From the NCBI GenBank assembly GCA_030710605.1, contig CP092863.1, forward strand, positions 141,066,472-141,130,471: a stretch of DNA of 64,000 nucleotides. The letters run 5' to 3'. The notes beneath the pieces are model-generated. The model worked only from the letters and a program-made list of their open reading frames with translations. It was not told the origin of the DNA and ran no database searches. This document shows, piece by piece, positions 42,289 to 52,774 of this stretch (within the stretch, counting starts at the first letter, position 1; each line of letters begins with the position of its first letter). Source of the stretch: Cordylochernes scorpioides. Taxonomy: Eukaryota; Arthropoda; Arachnida; Pseudoscorpiones; Chernetidae. The translations under genes and the position numbers were made by a program.

Positions 42289-42379
42289 AATAAGAGCCAA
42301 TAAAATATTTAGAATTATTTATAAATAGTTTACTTTTCCAATGATAGATGGCGCGATAATTCATCATGGTTTAATACCG

Positions 42380-42610
42380 AATGTCGTGGTCCATTTAGAT
42401 GAGGAAAGTGAAGACTAGAACGCGGCTGATTCCACACTCGTCTTTTCACTGATACGCTAGCCTTGACGTATGTACGGTGTGGCCACTGGACATGTGTCGG
42501 AGCTGGAAGTGGTTGTTGAGTTCTGTGCTGTCTGGAGTACAGGAGCTCTATCTATGCTTCCTTCCTGTGGGGAATCTGTATAAGACCGGTGGTCTTAATA
42601 AAAAAAGATT
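42380..42610 (+). repeat. LINE 3'-UTR-like repeat, second copy
   Basis: Matches 17935-18240 along its length and ends AGACCGGTGGTCTTAATAAA followed by an A-rich stretch, as expected of a retrotransposed 3' end. Confidence 0.65.
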
Positions 42611-42659
42611 ATATATGGTTGAATACAGATTAAAATGAATAAAATAATAATATAGAATA

Positions 42660-42870
42660 ATATGAAAACAAATCAGGCATATCTTGACCACTAACAATGT
42701 TTTTCAGATGACAGAGTGAAATCTAGTGGAACTGAAATCAACTAAACCTTTATTTAACCTGTTCCTTTTGATATTTGGACAACCCATTTTCTTGATAAAT
42801 CAAGAAAAGCCTACCACGAACGGGGTTTCGGGCTGTTGGCCCTTGTCAGCGTAGTGCAGGCTGTACATCT
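42660..42870. repeat. MITE family F copy
   Basis: AGGCATATCTTGACCACTAA, GATGACAGAGTGAAATCTAG and CTACCACGAACGGGGTTTCG match 26030-26235. Confidence 0.6.
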
Positions 42871-42889
42871 ACGACAAAAAAATCTTTAT

Positions 42890-43130
42890 TGAAAAATTGA
42901 AGGAGAAGAGGAAGAATTCCAATGTGCTTGCTAGAAGGGGTCAAGAAAACTACTGGAAGGTCACTAGATGAGCTACAAGTGATTGTAACCAACAGATCAA
43001 ATTGAAGAATATAGGTCGCCACCAATGGCCTGAAAGAGGTCTTTCCAACAGAGTGGGCAGGTCGATGTGATGGCTGGTGTTACCCACCTCAAGACCAAGA
43101 TGGTACTTGTAGATGGTAGGAAAGAGAGGA
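42890..43130 (+). pseudogene. LINE C-terminal tail remnant plus dispersed repeat
   Basis: Frame-interrupted sequence reads CLLEGVKKTTGRSLDELQVI, then VTNRSN, the same LINE tail as at 28079. From 43035 it continues into the repeat shared with 23560-23705 (GAGTGGGCAGGTCGATGTGA). Confidence 0.55.
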
Positions 43131-43224
43131 GGGGTAGATGAAGGAATGAATCAAACCTTCGTTTTGTGACAGCCACGATCCTGAATTTACCTCTTTTTCT
43201 CTAAAAAACATTATTTCAATGAAT

Positions 43225-43393
43225 ATTTCTAAAGTCTAACCCCGCCAGTAAAGGCAAGTAGACAAACAGTGCTCTAACACATCTATCAGTGCAAATATGC
43301 TGCCTTTTATATATGTAAACATGTGGTGCAATTAGAATATAATCAGTCGCTGAATACCCACCATGATTATCATGGCCGCGTGTACTTGGGATA
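43225..43393 (+). repeat. SINE copy lacking its head
   Basis: Starts in the body at AAAGTCTAACCCCGCCAGTA and ends at CACCATGATTATCATGGCC. The tRNA-like region is missing. Confidence 0.7.
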
Positions 43394-43429
43394 TATGCTA
43401 CCGACTTAGTAATCTCTCTATTTTCCATA

Positions 43430-43520
43430 AAGGTCCTGTAATATATTTTAGAGTTATTGTCTGAATCGCGATATACATGTTAAAAGATACAACATCCTTA
43501 AGTTTTGTCTATGAGTGTAG
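43430..43520 (-). repeat. MITE-A end fragment
   Basis: Minus-orientation fragment ending AAGTTTTGTCTATGAGTG, with CGATATACATGTTAAAAGAT inside. Confidence 0.7.
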
Positions 43521-43714
43521 ACTTCTTCCTAACCCTTTTTATAAAGGTATTCTCTAATATTTACTGAAAATATGTTTGAAAAAATATTAGTAATGGAATA
43601 ACAGAATATAATGTATCAGACTGATGTAGTGTAAAATTATTATTAATAGAAAATATTCATAACACGCAACTGAACATTGCTGATGAATTTTCACATGATC
43701 TTTGTTTTATTTTA

Positions 43715-43950
43715 AAAGTAAAACAATTTCTACTGCACTTACTGCAATGGAAAAATCAATGGGAGGGCCTGGCTCATCAGTGGTGAACCCTCCCAGCGGT
43801 TTCGCCAGTTTAATCTACCATACCGCTGTTATATTGCATTTTTCGATCTTCTTTTTATAGTGATACTGAAGCTAGACTCTTGGAATGGGTATTTTAGATG
43901 AACTATGGATATAAGCTTTGAGGACAGTAGAATTACATATAATTATGAAG
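43715..43950. repeat. MITE family G copy
   Basis: Nearly consensus: GGGAGGGCCTGGCTCATCAG, TGGTGAACCCTCCCAGCGGT, TTCGCCAGTTTAATCTACCA and AACTATGGATATAAGCTTTG. Confidence 0.8.
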
Positions 43951-43964
43951 TTAAACATGGGATA

Positions 43965-44110
43965 TAGCGAACTCTACCTTATAACGAACTTGAAATAATT
44001 CTCATATCTATTATATAATACAGTAAACTATTTTGCTATAATGAACCATGGCTATAGTGAACCAAAGTTTTTTTGGGAGATAAATTCTGACTGTCATGTG
44101 GTGGATTGCC
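43965..44110. repeat. possible Tigger-related terminus fragment
   Basis: GATATAGCGAACTCTACC, TTATAACGAACTTGA and the inverted-looking GCTATAATGAACCATGG / CTATAGTGAACC resemble Tigger or pogo ends. No clear boundaries or TA duplication were found. Confidence 0.35.
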
Positions 44111-44485
44111 AACCAACGACATCAGCTCCCCATCATGGTGACTTATGGACTAATATAGTCTCCATGACCTTGTGTAATTATACAATGGGATAAAAAAAAG
44201 TTTAGTCTCATTAGGGTTAGCTAAATATAGATTTTACGGTTTAATGAAATTCCTTTTATAACAATAAAATATATCATTGTTAATTTTCTTTTATTATAAG
44301 TTTCTATAAAATTGAAACCTTTAATTAGATTACAATTTAATATATAATATTTGGTTATATATTTATATAATATACTTTTCTCTTTCATTTGGCGTCAGTG
44401 TCCTGAGCGGGAGATCGCGTTTTACAAGATGTTTATTAATGTATATGTCATTTCATTAAAACTATCAATAAAAAAGAAATCTGTT

Positions 44486-44491
44486 TTTATT
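44486..44491 (-). terminator. polyadenylation signal of the HSF-type gene
   Basis: AATAAA on the minus strand (TTTATT on plus), about 50 bp past the stop codon. It is the nearest such hexamer downstream of the gene; AT-rich DNA makes chance matches common. Confidence 0.45.
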
Positions 44492-44537
44492 AATCATATA
44501 ATTATGTTGGTTGTGTTTTGAAGGTGGATCATCGAGG

Positions 44538-45533
44538 TCAGAAGAGGTCTGGGAGGCTGAACATGCAGGAAACCTCTGGCTCCAAGCCGTTCGCTGCGTC
44601 CTGTTCTTCCTTCTGCAAGAGATCATAGAACTTCTTACAGAAGGTGTCGTCTATCTTCGAGAAAGGTGAGTCCAGAGCTAGAGAATCTTCCAGACTTGAA
44701 ATCACCATGTCATCATTCTGTACCAAACTTCTCGGAGAAATATCGGGATTCAGTAGTTGGGTGACATCGTAGGTTGATGTGATGGGTAGATCCTGTTGGG
44801 GTTGACATTTCTTTTGGGATTGAGTAGGTGGTGGCTGTGGTTGTTCAATAGGAGTTGTGATTATCTTGGATGGAGGATTTGTTTTTGGGGTTCGAACTTG
44901 GATATTGTCCCAGGCATACTGGTTCCAGGTGGTTGAAGTTGTGCTTGAGTAACTCGTGGTTGTGGGATTGGTTGCCGTGTTCTGAGCATAAACATGGTGA
45001 TGATGATAATCATTGGTGGATTGAGATAGGACAGCTTGCTGCCTCTTCAATGCTTCTTGGAATGCCAGGTGGCATTTTGCGATCCTCGATATTCTCAGAT
45101 TGCTACTATCATCTGCCTTACAATTACTTCGAATCTTCAAGGAACTTGGTTTTCTTGAAACTTTCTTGAGTAAGTCATATCTTCCTCGGGTAAAGTTATC
45201 ATTCCGGAATTCGTGGATATCCCCGTTCTGTTCTGAAAATGCATCTTGATGACAATGATTCACTTTTCGAAATCCATATAGATTCAGTTGACGAATGAAA
45301 CTTGTAATGTTGCTTGTCTTGAATGTATCTTGTTTGTTGTCGAGGTATTCTTCTTGGAATTTGGGATAATCCAATATAATCGAGGTGCCATCTAAACTCC
45401 AACGAATTGCTCCAGATTTGCATTCATTCACGATTTTCCAAAGTTTCTGAGGAAATCGCATTGAAATTAATGGTTGACCTTGAGTCGATTGGAATAATCC
45501 AAGATTCTTTTTAATATGATATGGGGAATACAT
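44538..45533 (-). CDS. heat-shock-factor-type DNA-binding protein, intronless
   Basis: A 331-residue open frame from the ATG at 45533 to the TGA at 44540-44538. Residues about 24-128 form an HSF winged-helix DNA-binding domain: FPQKLWKIVNECKSGAIRWS, the recognition helix NITSFIRQLNLYGFRKVNHC, and HEFRNDNFTRGRYDLLKKVS. The wording (LWKIVN, IRWSLDGTSIILD) is closer to the divergent HSFY/HSF5 type than to classic HSF1. I see no hydrophobic-repeat oligomerisation domain. The middle (about 175-260) is rich in Q, P, T, S and H, and the C-terminus is acidic (DDMVISSLEDSLALD, CMFSLPDLF), as in activation domains. The protein would act in the nucleus on GAA-type elements. A single exon and no visible poly(A) or target duplication leave open an old retrocopy or a naturally intronless gene. 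An upstream non-coding exon is possible. Confidence 0.88.
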   Translation of the reverse strand: MYSPYHIKKNLGLFQSTQGQPLISMRFPQKLWKIVNECKSGAIRWSLDGTSIILDYPKFQEEYLDNKQDTFKTSNITSFIRQLNLYGFRKVNHCHQDAFSEQNGDIHEFRNDNFTRGRYDLLKKVSRKPSSLKIRSNCKADDSSNLRISRIAKCHLAFQEALKRQQAVLSQSTNDYHHHHVYAQNTATNPTTTSYSSTTSTTWNQYAWDNIQVRTPKTNPPSKIITTPIEQPQPPPTQSQKKCQPQQDLPITSTYDVTQLLNPDISPRSLVQNDDMVISSLEDSLALDSPFSKIDDTFCKKFYDLLQKEEQDAANGLEPEVSCMFSLPDLF

Positions 45534-45559
45534 TATTTTCTTTTTTATAATAATTAAAT

Positions 45560-46185
45560 TGATATTTATTTAAAATCTTTAAAAAACAGGAAGTTGTAAA
45601 GGTGGGTATAAACACCCGTTACGAAGCCCAAATTCTAAGTGCAAGCCACGCGCGGGTGAACGTTCAAGCACGTTCATTTGACCTCTACTCTCAAATTTAA
45701 AAGAAAAAATATTCAAAGATAAAATTTCCATAAAATATAAGATATATTCAATCTATGAAATATTAAAACAATTAATATTTTATATAAGATGACCTTATAG
45801 AAAAATCTTTGTTTATTTAAAATAATTTTTAAAAACAATTTAAAAATTAAAAAGCGTTTATTTTTATTTCAATTTAAAGCGTCATGTCCCTATAGGAACA
45901 CTTGCGCTGTCATACATGTATGTTTCTACATTTGTCTATATATATTTATTTGCAATCATTTTAGGCCGTAAAGAATAGTCAAAAAATATTAACATGGAGA
46001 AAGAAAAAGGAAACATTGTCCTCAATATATAATTATAAACAAAATCAGTTCATTTTATCATTATTATTAAAAGAGAAGAGAAAAAAATTATATGTAAGAG
46101 TTTATACATTGTGTAAGAGGACAAATGAAATATAGAAAACCGATATTATGTATTTTATTATAATTATATTTGATAAACTCTATTC
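45560..46185. other. AT-rich flank of the HSF-type gene
   Basis: Includes the likely 5' flank or UTR (45534-45700), which has a less AT-rich patch GCCACGCGCGGGTGAACGTT. The rest is AT-rich with no recognised feature. Confidence 0.45.
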
Positions 46186-46189
46186 ATGA

Positions 46190-46320
46190 TAAAAATTGTG
46201 GAAAAGTTTTAAAATTGCAAATATTTTCTCACAATGATTGAAAGCTAGCGTTTTTAATAAAAAAGAAACTTATTGTGAGAAAATATTTGTAATTTTAAAA
46301 ATATTTGATAATGTTTGTGG
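46190..46320. repeat. foldback element, small
   Basis: Inverted arms AAAATTGCAAATATTTTCTC ACAAT / ATTGTGAGAAAATATTTGTA around GAAAGCTAGCGTTTTTAA. Confidence 0.75.
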
Positions 46321-46539
46321 TAAGGCCACCAAAAAGATACGACCCCGAACTTAAATTAAAAGGGAAACATGTTATATATAGTTATATAATCTATGTACAC
46401 ACAGATATCTGTAAACACAGAACGTAAACAATTGAGGTGTGATAAAATATATAATTGTTCTAGCACGGTGTGCTATATTAATTGGCTCCATATAAAGGCT
46501 TTAATTATATTAAATATTATCAGATTATCGTGATACTCC

Positions 46540-46615
46540 TGTGGAAGGACTGACAGGTCCGAAAGCTAGAGAATAAAAAAATTGAGCAAGAAACTTAGCC
46601 CTGGGGACTTTATTT
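46540..46615. repeat. MITE family C, single arm
   Basis: TACTCCTGTGGAAGG, CCGAAAGCTAGAGAATAA and AAGAAACTTAGCCCTGGGGA resemble one arm of 10931-11144. The partner arm is missing. Confidence 0.5.
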
Positions 46616-46869
46616 TCTTTATAATATTATATATTGTTGTGTCTATGCATATTTTCTCTTTGTGCACAATTTACATAGTTTAAATTTAACGTATTTGTGC
46701 TATAAATAGGACGTAAGAATAAAGGTAAGCCTTAGGAATAGACTTGTTGCCTTAAACTTCTTTCTTGGCCCGGATCGACACGACAAATACGTATGAATAA
46801 TTAAGGCTGAGGTAAAATAGAAACCGTATAAATACAATATTGCAGAAATGATATAAACATTATATGGAT

Positions 46870-47015
46870 GGCTTTTCTTGATTTTCAAGAAATTGGGTTG
46901 GCCAAATATCACGGAGAAAGCTAAATAAACGTTTAGTTTATTTTTGCTCCACTAGATGGCGCTCTGCCATCTAAAAAGCACATGTGCTCGTGGTCAGGAG
47001 ATGCCTTCTTTATTT
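46870..47015. repeat. MITE family F copy
   Basis: TTGATTTTCAAGAAATTGGG, GCCAAATATCACGGAGAAAG, GATGGCGCTCTGCCATCTAA and CAGGAGATGCCTTCTTTA match 29220 and 22765. Confidence 0.65.
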
Positions 47016-47354
47016 TTAATTTTAAAGACTGTGATAAAATAAATAATAAACTATATCTTGATATTTGTGTTCATAAAAACGGTAAAAACAGTTTCTTTCA
47101 CCAAAAATATAAGATTGTATTAAAATATATCGAAATTTAACATTTTAAAAGTATCTTCGACGTAAACGCTTAAAAAGGTTTTAAAACAATATATTTTGCA
47201 TATTGGTTTTTAATAATAGGTGTATTCAAGTAATTTTCTACTTTTTAATTGTGTGTGTTGCAATAGAATTATATATATTATTCTAATAAATGATTATATA
47301 TATTTTCCTAACCTATCACCGCAAAGTTTTAACAAGATTTCCTTCTTTAGTAAT

Positions 47355-47475
47355 TTTATTTCTATAAAATTTGTAACAAATAAATTTACTGGCAATGTGT
47401 TTCTTTTCAATAATATCTGATGATATTAGTGAAAGGAAACACATTGCCAGTAAATTTATTTGTTACATATTTTAT
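47355..47475. repeat. short foldback (hairpin) element
   Basis: TTTGTAACAAATAAATTTAC TGGCAATGTGTTTC is followed, after about 40 bp, by its complement GAAACACATTGCCAGTAAAT. Arms are about 38 bp with few mismatches. Confidence 0.8.
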
Positions 47476-47479
47476 CGAT

Positions 47480-47970
47480 TGATGAAAATTAAATTTATAA
47501 ATTCTATATTTAAAATGACTCCCCGTATATACAATATCATATATTCAATGAATGTTTATTATTTTACGTTAATATACAGTTCTTACATAGAAAGACCTTC
47601 TTTTTAAGCCCTAAAACTTACCATGAAACTCAATCCCTGTGGATGTTCTAATTTAATATATATGTTAAATAGCTTAGATATGTATATATAATTGATATAT
47701 TTATCATATATATATATACTATTTTGAAAATATTCATTTAATATGAAAGTATTTGAATAATTTTAAAATTGAACATATGCCCTAAAGGACACTGATTAAA
47801 TTATTTCAGAAATTATTTTATTTTTTAATTTAGAGAAATATAGTTACACTATACTATTAGTGTTATTATGATATAAATAATAAATTATTTTATAGCGTAT
47901 AATCATATATTATTAGTAAGAAAAATCTTACCAAAAGTTCAATTCTTTTCTCACAAATAACATATATATA
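47480..47970. other. AT-rich intergenic DNA
   Basis: Nothing recognised apart from TATATA runs. Confidence 0.5.
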
Positions 47971-47972
47971 TA

Positions 47973-48181
47973 CACTCATAGACAAAACTCAAGGAAGTTG
48001 TACCTTTTAACATGTATATCGAGATTCAGACAATAACTCTGAAAGATATTACAGCGACCTTTATTGAAGACACACGAGATAACCAAGTCTGAACAAAATT
48101 TCCTTTATCATCTTCTTCTTCTTAAAAAAAGACGACCGACGACATCAAAGATTTTCCAATTTCTTTAATTTTTCCATGAAT
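47973..48181 (+). repeat. MITE-A, single-unit copy (about 209 bp)
   Basis: CACTCATAGACAAAACTCAA at the left, the standard body (ATTGAAGACACACGAGATAA, GACGACCGACGACATCAAAG) and the right end TTTTCCATGAATATA. It has one terminal unit only, so it gives the basic element size. Confidence 0.85.
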
Positions 48182-48239
48182 ATATATATATATTCTCCTA
48201 GATGAATATTATATTTGTTACATATTTTAACGATATATG

Positions 48240-48820
48240 GCGATTGAATTTATAAATTTAATAATTATATATATATGTTTTCGTTTCTTATTTTTTTCGC
48301 ACTCACTGCTGTTATAAAAAAAAATTCCCTCACAAAACGTGAACTTTGCGACTATACCAATAAACACTAACCAGTACTAATTGATAACTCTCTCCTATTT
48401 AGCCTCCAAGCCAATCAAATAGTAGAATTTAATTCTCTCTCCTGCTGTCAGAAACCCAATTTATCCCGCTGGGCTGACAGCTAGAATAAATCTTCTTGTG
48501 TGATATAGTTTGCTTTACTAATTTAGAGATTCTCTAGCTGTGTGATTATAAATAACACACTCGGTGTATGTGTGTGTGATTCTCAAAGTTAACGAAGCTT
48601 TATTAGAAATGTCAGCCATTCCACGTAACTACAGTTGTTTTAAATTAATATATCTAGCGATATATATAATTAGAGATCGAGAAAGAGGGGACTGAATTTT
48701 AAATAGAATATTCAATTATATTAACCCCATGTATAATCCAATAATCAATATTTATTATCAAATATTTTGATGTAAAATCACAGCCCACCTTAAAAATAGA
48801 ATGCATATTATTAACAAAAA
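48240..48820. other. intergenic DNA, possible LTR remnant
   Basis: 48310-48620 is less AT-rich, with CTCTCCTGCTGTCAGAAACC, GGGCTGACAGCTAGAATAAA and GTGTGATTCTCAAAGTTAAC. The arrangement hints at an LTR, but no matching ends were found. Confidence 0.3.
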
Positions 48821-48823
48821 ATA

Positions 48824-49035
48824 CACTCATGGACAAAACCTAAGGAAATGGGAAGTGATTGATGTCGTCGGTCGTCTGTTTTTGAAGGAGACAGAGGAAA
48901 TTCTGTTCACACTTGGTTATCTCTTGTATATCTCGTGTCTTCAAAAAAGGTCAAATTAATATATATATCTATAAATGTCTGAATCCTTATATACATTATA
49001 AAAGATACAACTTCCTCAAGTTTTGTCCATAAATG
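48824..49035 (-). repeat. MITE-A, single-unit copy (212 bp)
   Basis: Opposite orientation to the copy at 47973. It starts CACTCATGGACAAAACCTAA and ends CTCAAGTTTTGTCCATAAAT with TA at each side. No duplicated end. Confidence 0.85.
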
Positions 49036-49119
49036 TAATTAAAAACAAGAGGTAAAAATATATAAGTAACCACAATAATTGTAAAAACAATTTTATATAA
49101 AAGAAAATGATGTTTATTT

Positions 49120-49680
49120 TTCAAATAAAGCAAAATATCTACTGTCCTTACTGAGATGAGAAAATATTAGGAGGGCTTGGCTCATCAGTGGGGAACCCTC
49201 CAAGCGGTTTCGCCAGTTTAATATTCCAGACGGATTTTAGAGCTCCAATGCTGTATTGGACGGTTCTGCTTATATGCTACACTAAAATATGGAACTTAAG
49301 GTATTTCAACTCATGGACAAAAGGAAGTTGTACCTTTTAATATGTATATTGGGATTCAGACAATAACACTGAAATATATTTGATACGCAGTGACCTTTAT
49401 TGAAGACACAAGATAACAAAGTGTGAAAAAAATTGCTTCTGTATCCTTAAAAAAAAAAAAAAAAAAAACAGACAAGGGGTGACAATACTTTAAAATTTAT
49501 TAATATTTTCCATTAGTGTGAGTAAACTATGAACATAAACTTTTGAAACAGTATATTTACAAATAAATCGAGTTTATAAAGTTATAAAGTTTGTTTGATT
49601 TGGAGAAGAAACATTCGTCCATAATGGTATTATTTTATCTCATGTATAGATGGCGCGTTTGTGACTCATGTTTAATTATA
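49120..49680. repeat. MITE family G with a MITE-A inside
   Basis: CTACTGTCCTTACTGAGATG, GGCTCATCAGTGGGGAACCC and GCGGTTTCGCCAGTTTAATA lie at the left; TAAACTATGAACATAAACTT and TAGATGGCGCGTTTGTGAC at the right. A MITE-A copy (about 49312-49519, ACTCATGGACAAAAGGAAGT ... ATTAGTGTGAG) is inserted between. Confidence 0.75.
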
Positions 49681-49867
49681 AAAGAAGTACAGAATAATTA
49701 ACGAGAACGTAGAGCATGATAAAGTACTTCATTATATACTTTCAAACGTAGTAGTTAAGTAGAAGGATTCCCCCCTTTTTTTTCGCGGGGCCGAACTACC
49801 GTTTTCCCTCCTCTATATATATATATAAGAAATGTTTTAGATAAAGTTATATATATATTAATAATAA

Positions 49868-49985
49868 AAAAGCATATATTTGATTTGATAAAAGATTTAT
49901 TTTGCCAATATTTCGGCTGGCTGAACGCCAACCTTTATCGAGGCATTACCATTTTGTATTCACAAACTCAGCGCCGCATAGCGTT
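49868..49985 (+). repeat. MITE family D, half copy
   Basis: AAGCATATATTTGATTTGAT, CGGCTGGCTGAACGCCAACC and CAAACTCAGCGCCGCATA. Confidence 0.75.
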
Positions 49986-49989
49986 ATAA

Positions 49990-50860
49990 TATCACAGTTG
50001 AAATCATTTAAAATGTATATTTATCCCCCACAGTAGGTGGGGGAAATTTGTGCATGAAAAAAAATATATATATAGAAGTTAAAAGTTGATAATTCTTTTG
50101 TGTTTAAGTTAGATGATTAAATAGTTGTTTATATGTATTATATTTATCTATATATCTTATTAAGGAGAGAAAAATGTATTTAGATATAGCTTGCTAATCT
50201 AATAGAATTCCCTATATAAAATATTACTATTATTACAAGTTTTAAATATAGTTCTGTCAATATATAAATTCATATTTCACCCTTTCATACTTCATCCAAA
50301 AAGGTTAGAAATAGTAAATATTTCTCCTTGAAATAAATGTTGATTTTTCACAGAAAAGAAACTCATGCGGTGAAACTTCAAGTGTCGTCTTATAATCATA
50401 GGCCGCAGTGTATTATAATATATAAATCCATGTTAACTTTTACTCTATAAAATCAACTTAATTTAAATTTTATATTTAAGATTTAAATTTTTATTAGATA
50501 AACTTTATTATTTACATTTCATATATATATAAATAAACTATTTTTACTGAATATATTTACACGGGGGTATCAACAATGGCTTAACTATCCCCCTGTACAC
50601 TTGCTGTAAACGTGCTGTTTACACACTATTTCCACTCTAAGAAAAGGTTTTAAAGAAGCGATTTAAACTTTTAATTCCAATTTAATTGGCGACTACCTTC
50701 GGAAATTCTTAGAAATGTGCTTTTTATAGAATTAGAAAGAATTGCGTTGTGTTAAAAATATTTATGTCTTTCTTGTAATTTTATATCCGTAACATTCTAG
50801 TTTTAAAGAATATAAAATGATTTGTTTATATATACATAGTAAATATTTCGAAAATAGAGC
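49990..50860. other. AT-rich intergenic DNA with a repeat J fragment
   Basis: 50275-50400 is a fragment of repeat J (CCTTTCATACTTCATCC, ACTCATGCGGTGAAACTTC). The rest is AT-rich, with nothing else recognised. Confidence 0.45.
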
Positions 50861-50867
50861 AATCCAT

Positions 50868-51075
50868 ATTTAATTCATTAGATAATAAAAAGGCATATAT
50901 TGGATTTAATAAAATATTTTTTTGCCAATATTTTGGCTGGCTGAACGCCAACCTTTATCAAGGCATTACATTTTTTTCCTCAAAAATGTAATGCCTTGAT
51001 AAAGGTTGGCGGTTAGCCAGCCGAAATATTAGCAAAATAAGTCTGTTATTAAATCCAATATATGCCTTTTTATTA
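50868..51075. repeat. foldback MITE family D
   Basis: Arms with AAAGGCATATATTGGATTTA, GCTGGCTGAACGCCAACCTT and the complement TAAAGGTTGGCGGTTAGCCA. The centre is very short (TTTTTTCCTC). Confidence 0.85.
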
Positions 51076-51460
51076 TATAAGAGTAAATATTAAAATAAAC
51101 AAAGTTCAATATACATGTATATTGAATGTATATTCAACTTTATTCATTTTAATATTGTATATCATGTCTCTTTTATTATATTGTCTCATGTAGGAAATTA
51201 AAACACACAGACAGACAATAAAATGACACAATTTATTTAATGCCAAAATAAAGTTACAAATTTTGAAATTGGAGAGACAGGCAATGAGAGAAGTTTTTAT
51301 ATACAATATAACAAAACGTTAATAATTTATAATATATTCATTAATTTATAAATATTTTTCTATGATATTAATAAATGGTGAGTGTCAGGCCATAAACTCT
51401 TTAGAAGGTTTATTAACTTATGCAAAACCAATGTAATGGCAGATTTCTTATTTGTAAATA

Positions 51461-51874
51461 CACTCATGGACAAAACATAGAGTTTTACATTTTACCCTAT
51501 ATATCAGGATTAAAACAATAACTCTGAAAGATATTACAGTGACCTTTATTGAAGACACACGAGATAACCAAGTGTGAACAAAACTTAAGGAAGTTGTACC
51601 TTTCAGCATATATATCGGGATTCAGACAACAACTCTGAAAGATATTACAGTGACCTTTATTGAAGACACACGAGATAACCAAGTGTGAACAAAACTTAAG
51701 GAAGTTGTACCTTTCAGCATATATATCGGGATTCAGACAACAACTCTGAAAGTTATTACAGTGACCTTTATTGAAGACACACGAGATAACCAAGTGTGAA
51801 CAGCCTCTATGTCTTAAAAAATAGACGAACAGTGACATCAAAATATGAAATTTCTTTAACTTTTGTCCATGAGT
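51461..51874 (+). repeat. MITE-A copy with end tripled at about 110-bp spacing
   Basis: The segment AACAAAACTTAAGGAAGTTG ... GATAACCAAGTGTG is repeated with units at 51461, about 51570 and about 51680. At each internal junction GTGTG runs straight into AACAAAACTTAAGG, so the outer CACTCATGG is missing. The third unit continues to the right end TTTTGTCCATGAGTG. The junction differs from those of the other arrays. Confidence 0.85.
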
Positions 51875-51879
51875 GTATA

Positions 51880-52530
51880 AAATAAGATCTTTTCAAATAA
51901 ATCGTAAATTTATTATGAAAAATGATATTTTTTAACCTCAATGACACTCATATTCTCTAATAAAAATGGCATTTCAGTTAGTTGAAATTCTCTATTTGCC
52001 ACGATATAGCAATATTCATATCATCATCAGTAGGAACAAAAATATAAAATTAAGAAATAAATAAAATATTTAATAGGTTATTAGGTTATATAGAGTATAT
52101 ATAGGTAAATCAGGTAAAACTTATATATATATTATAATAAAAAAAAGTCGAACAAATATTCAAAATGTGTGATATCAAACATAATATATACAATATTTAT
52201 TTATGTGTTCAAGCTTCTAACTGTACTATGTACAATTTTTCATTTTTTCTATTCCCTGAATATCTACTTGAAACAAGTCATATTGGATAGGTTGAAAAAA
52301 TCAACTGGGATGAAAGCAATAAATAATATCACGCTATGTAACGCTGAGTTTGTTTGTACAAAATAAATACGTTATAATGCCTTGACAAAGGTTGGCGTGC
52401 ATACAACCGAAATGTTATAAAATATATAATTTTTTGAAATCAATATATAACATTTAATTGTCATATATATGCATGTATGTATAAGTAATTTAAACTTTTC
52501 AGATCTGTATGTTTATTCTCAAATTAAAAT
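51880..52530. other. AT-rich intergenic DNA with a family D fragment
   Basis: 52340-52415 carries part of family D (ACGCTGAGTTTGT, CCTTGACAAAGGTTGGCGTG). The rest is AT-rich with no recognised feature. Confidence 0.45.
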
Positions 52531-52534
52531 AATT

Positions 52535-52760
52535 TAATACTGCATTTGCTGCAATGATCAATTAATGGGAGGGCCTGGCTCATCAGTGGTGAACCCTCCC
52601 AGCGGTTTCGCCAATTTAATCTACCGCTTGGAGAGTTCACCATTGATGAGCCAGGACCTTCCATTAATTTATCATTGCAGTAAAGGCAGTAATAAAATTA
52701 TTTTATTTTGGTCAAAATATTTTAAATTTCTAATAAAAGATGGCGCGATAATGCATCATG
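52535..52760. repeat. MITE family G, inverted pair
   Basis: GGGAGGGCCTGGCTCATCAG, TGGTGAACCCTCCCAGCGG and AATTTAATCTACC are followed by the inverted, diverged GAGTTCACCATTGATGAGCC, and the terminus AAAGATGGCGCGATAATGCA. Confidence 0.8.
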
Positions 52761-52774
52761 TTGATATATATGTA

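Noticed and set aside
44870-45169. Plus-strand open frame over the HSF gene
   Set aside because: Antisense shadow; the minus frame has the HSF domain.
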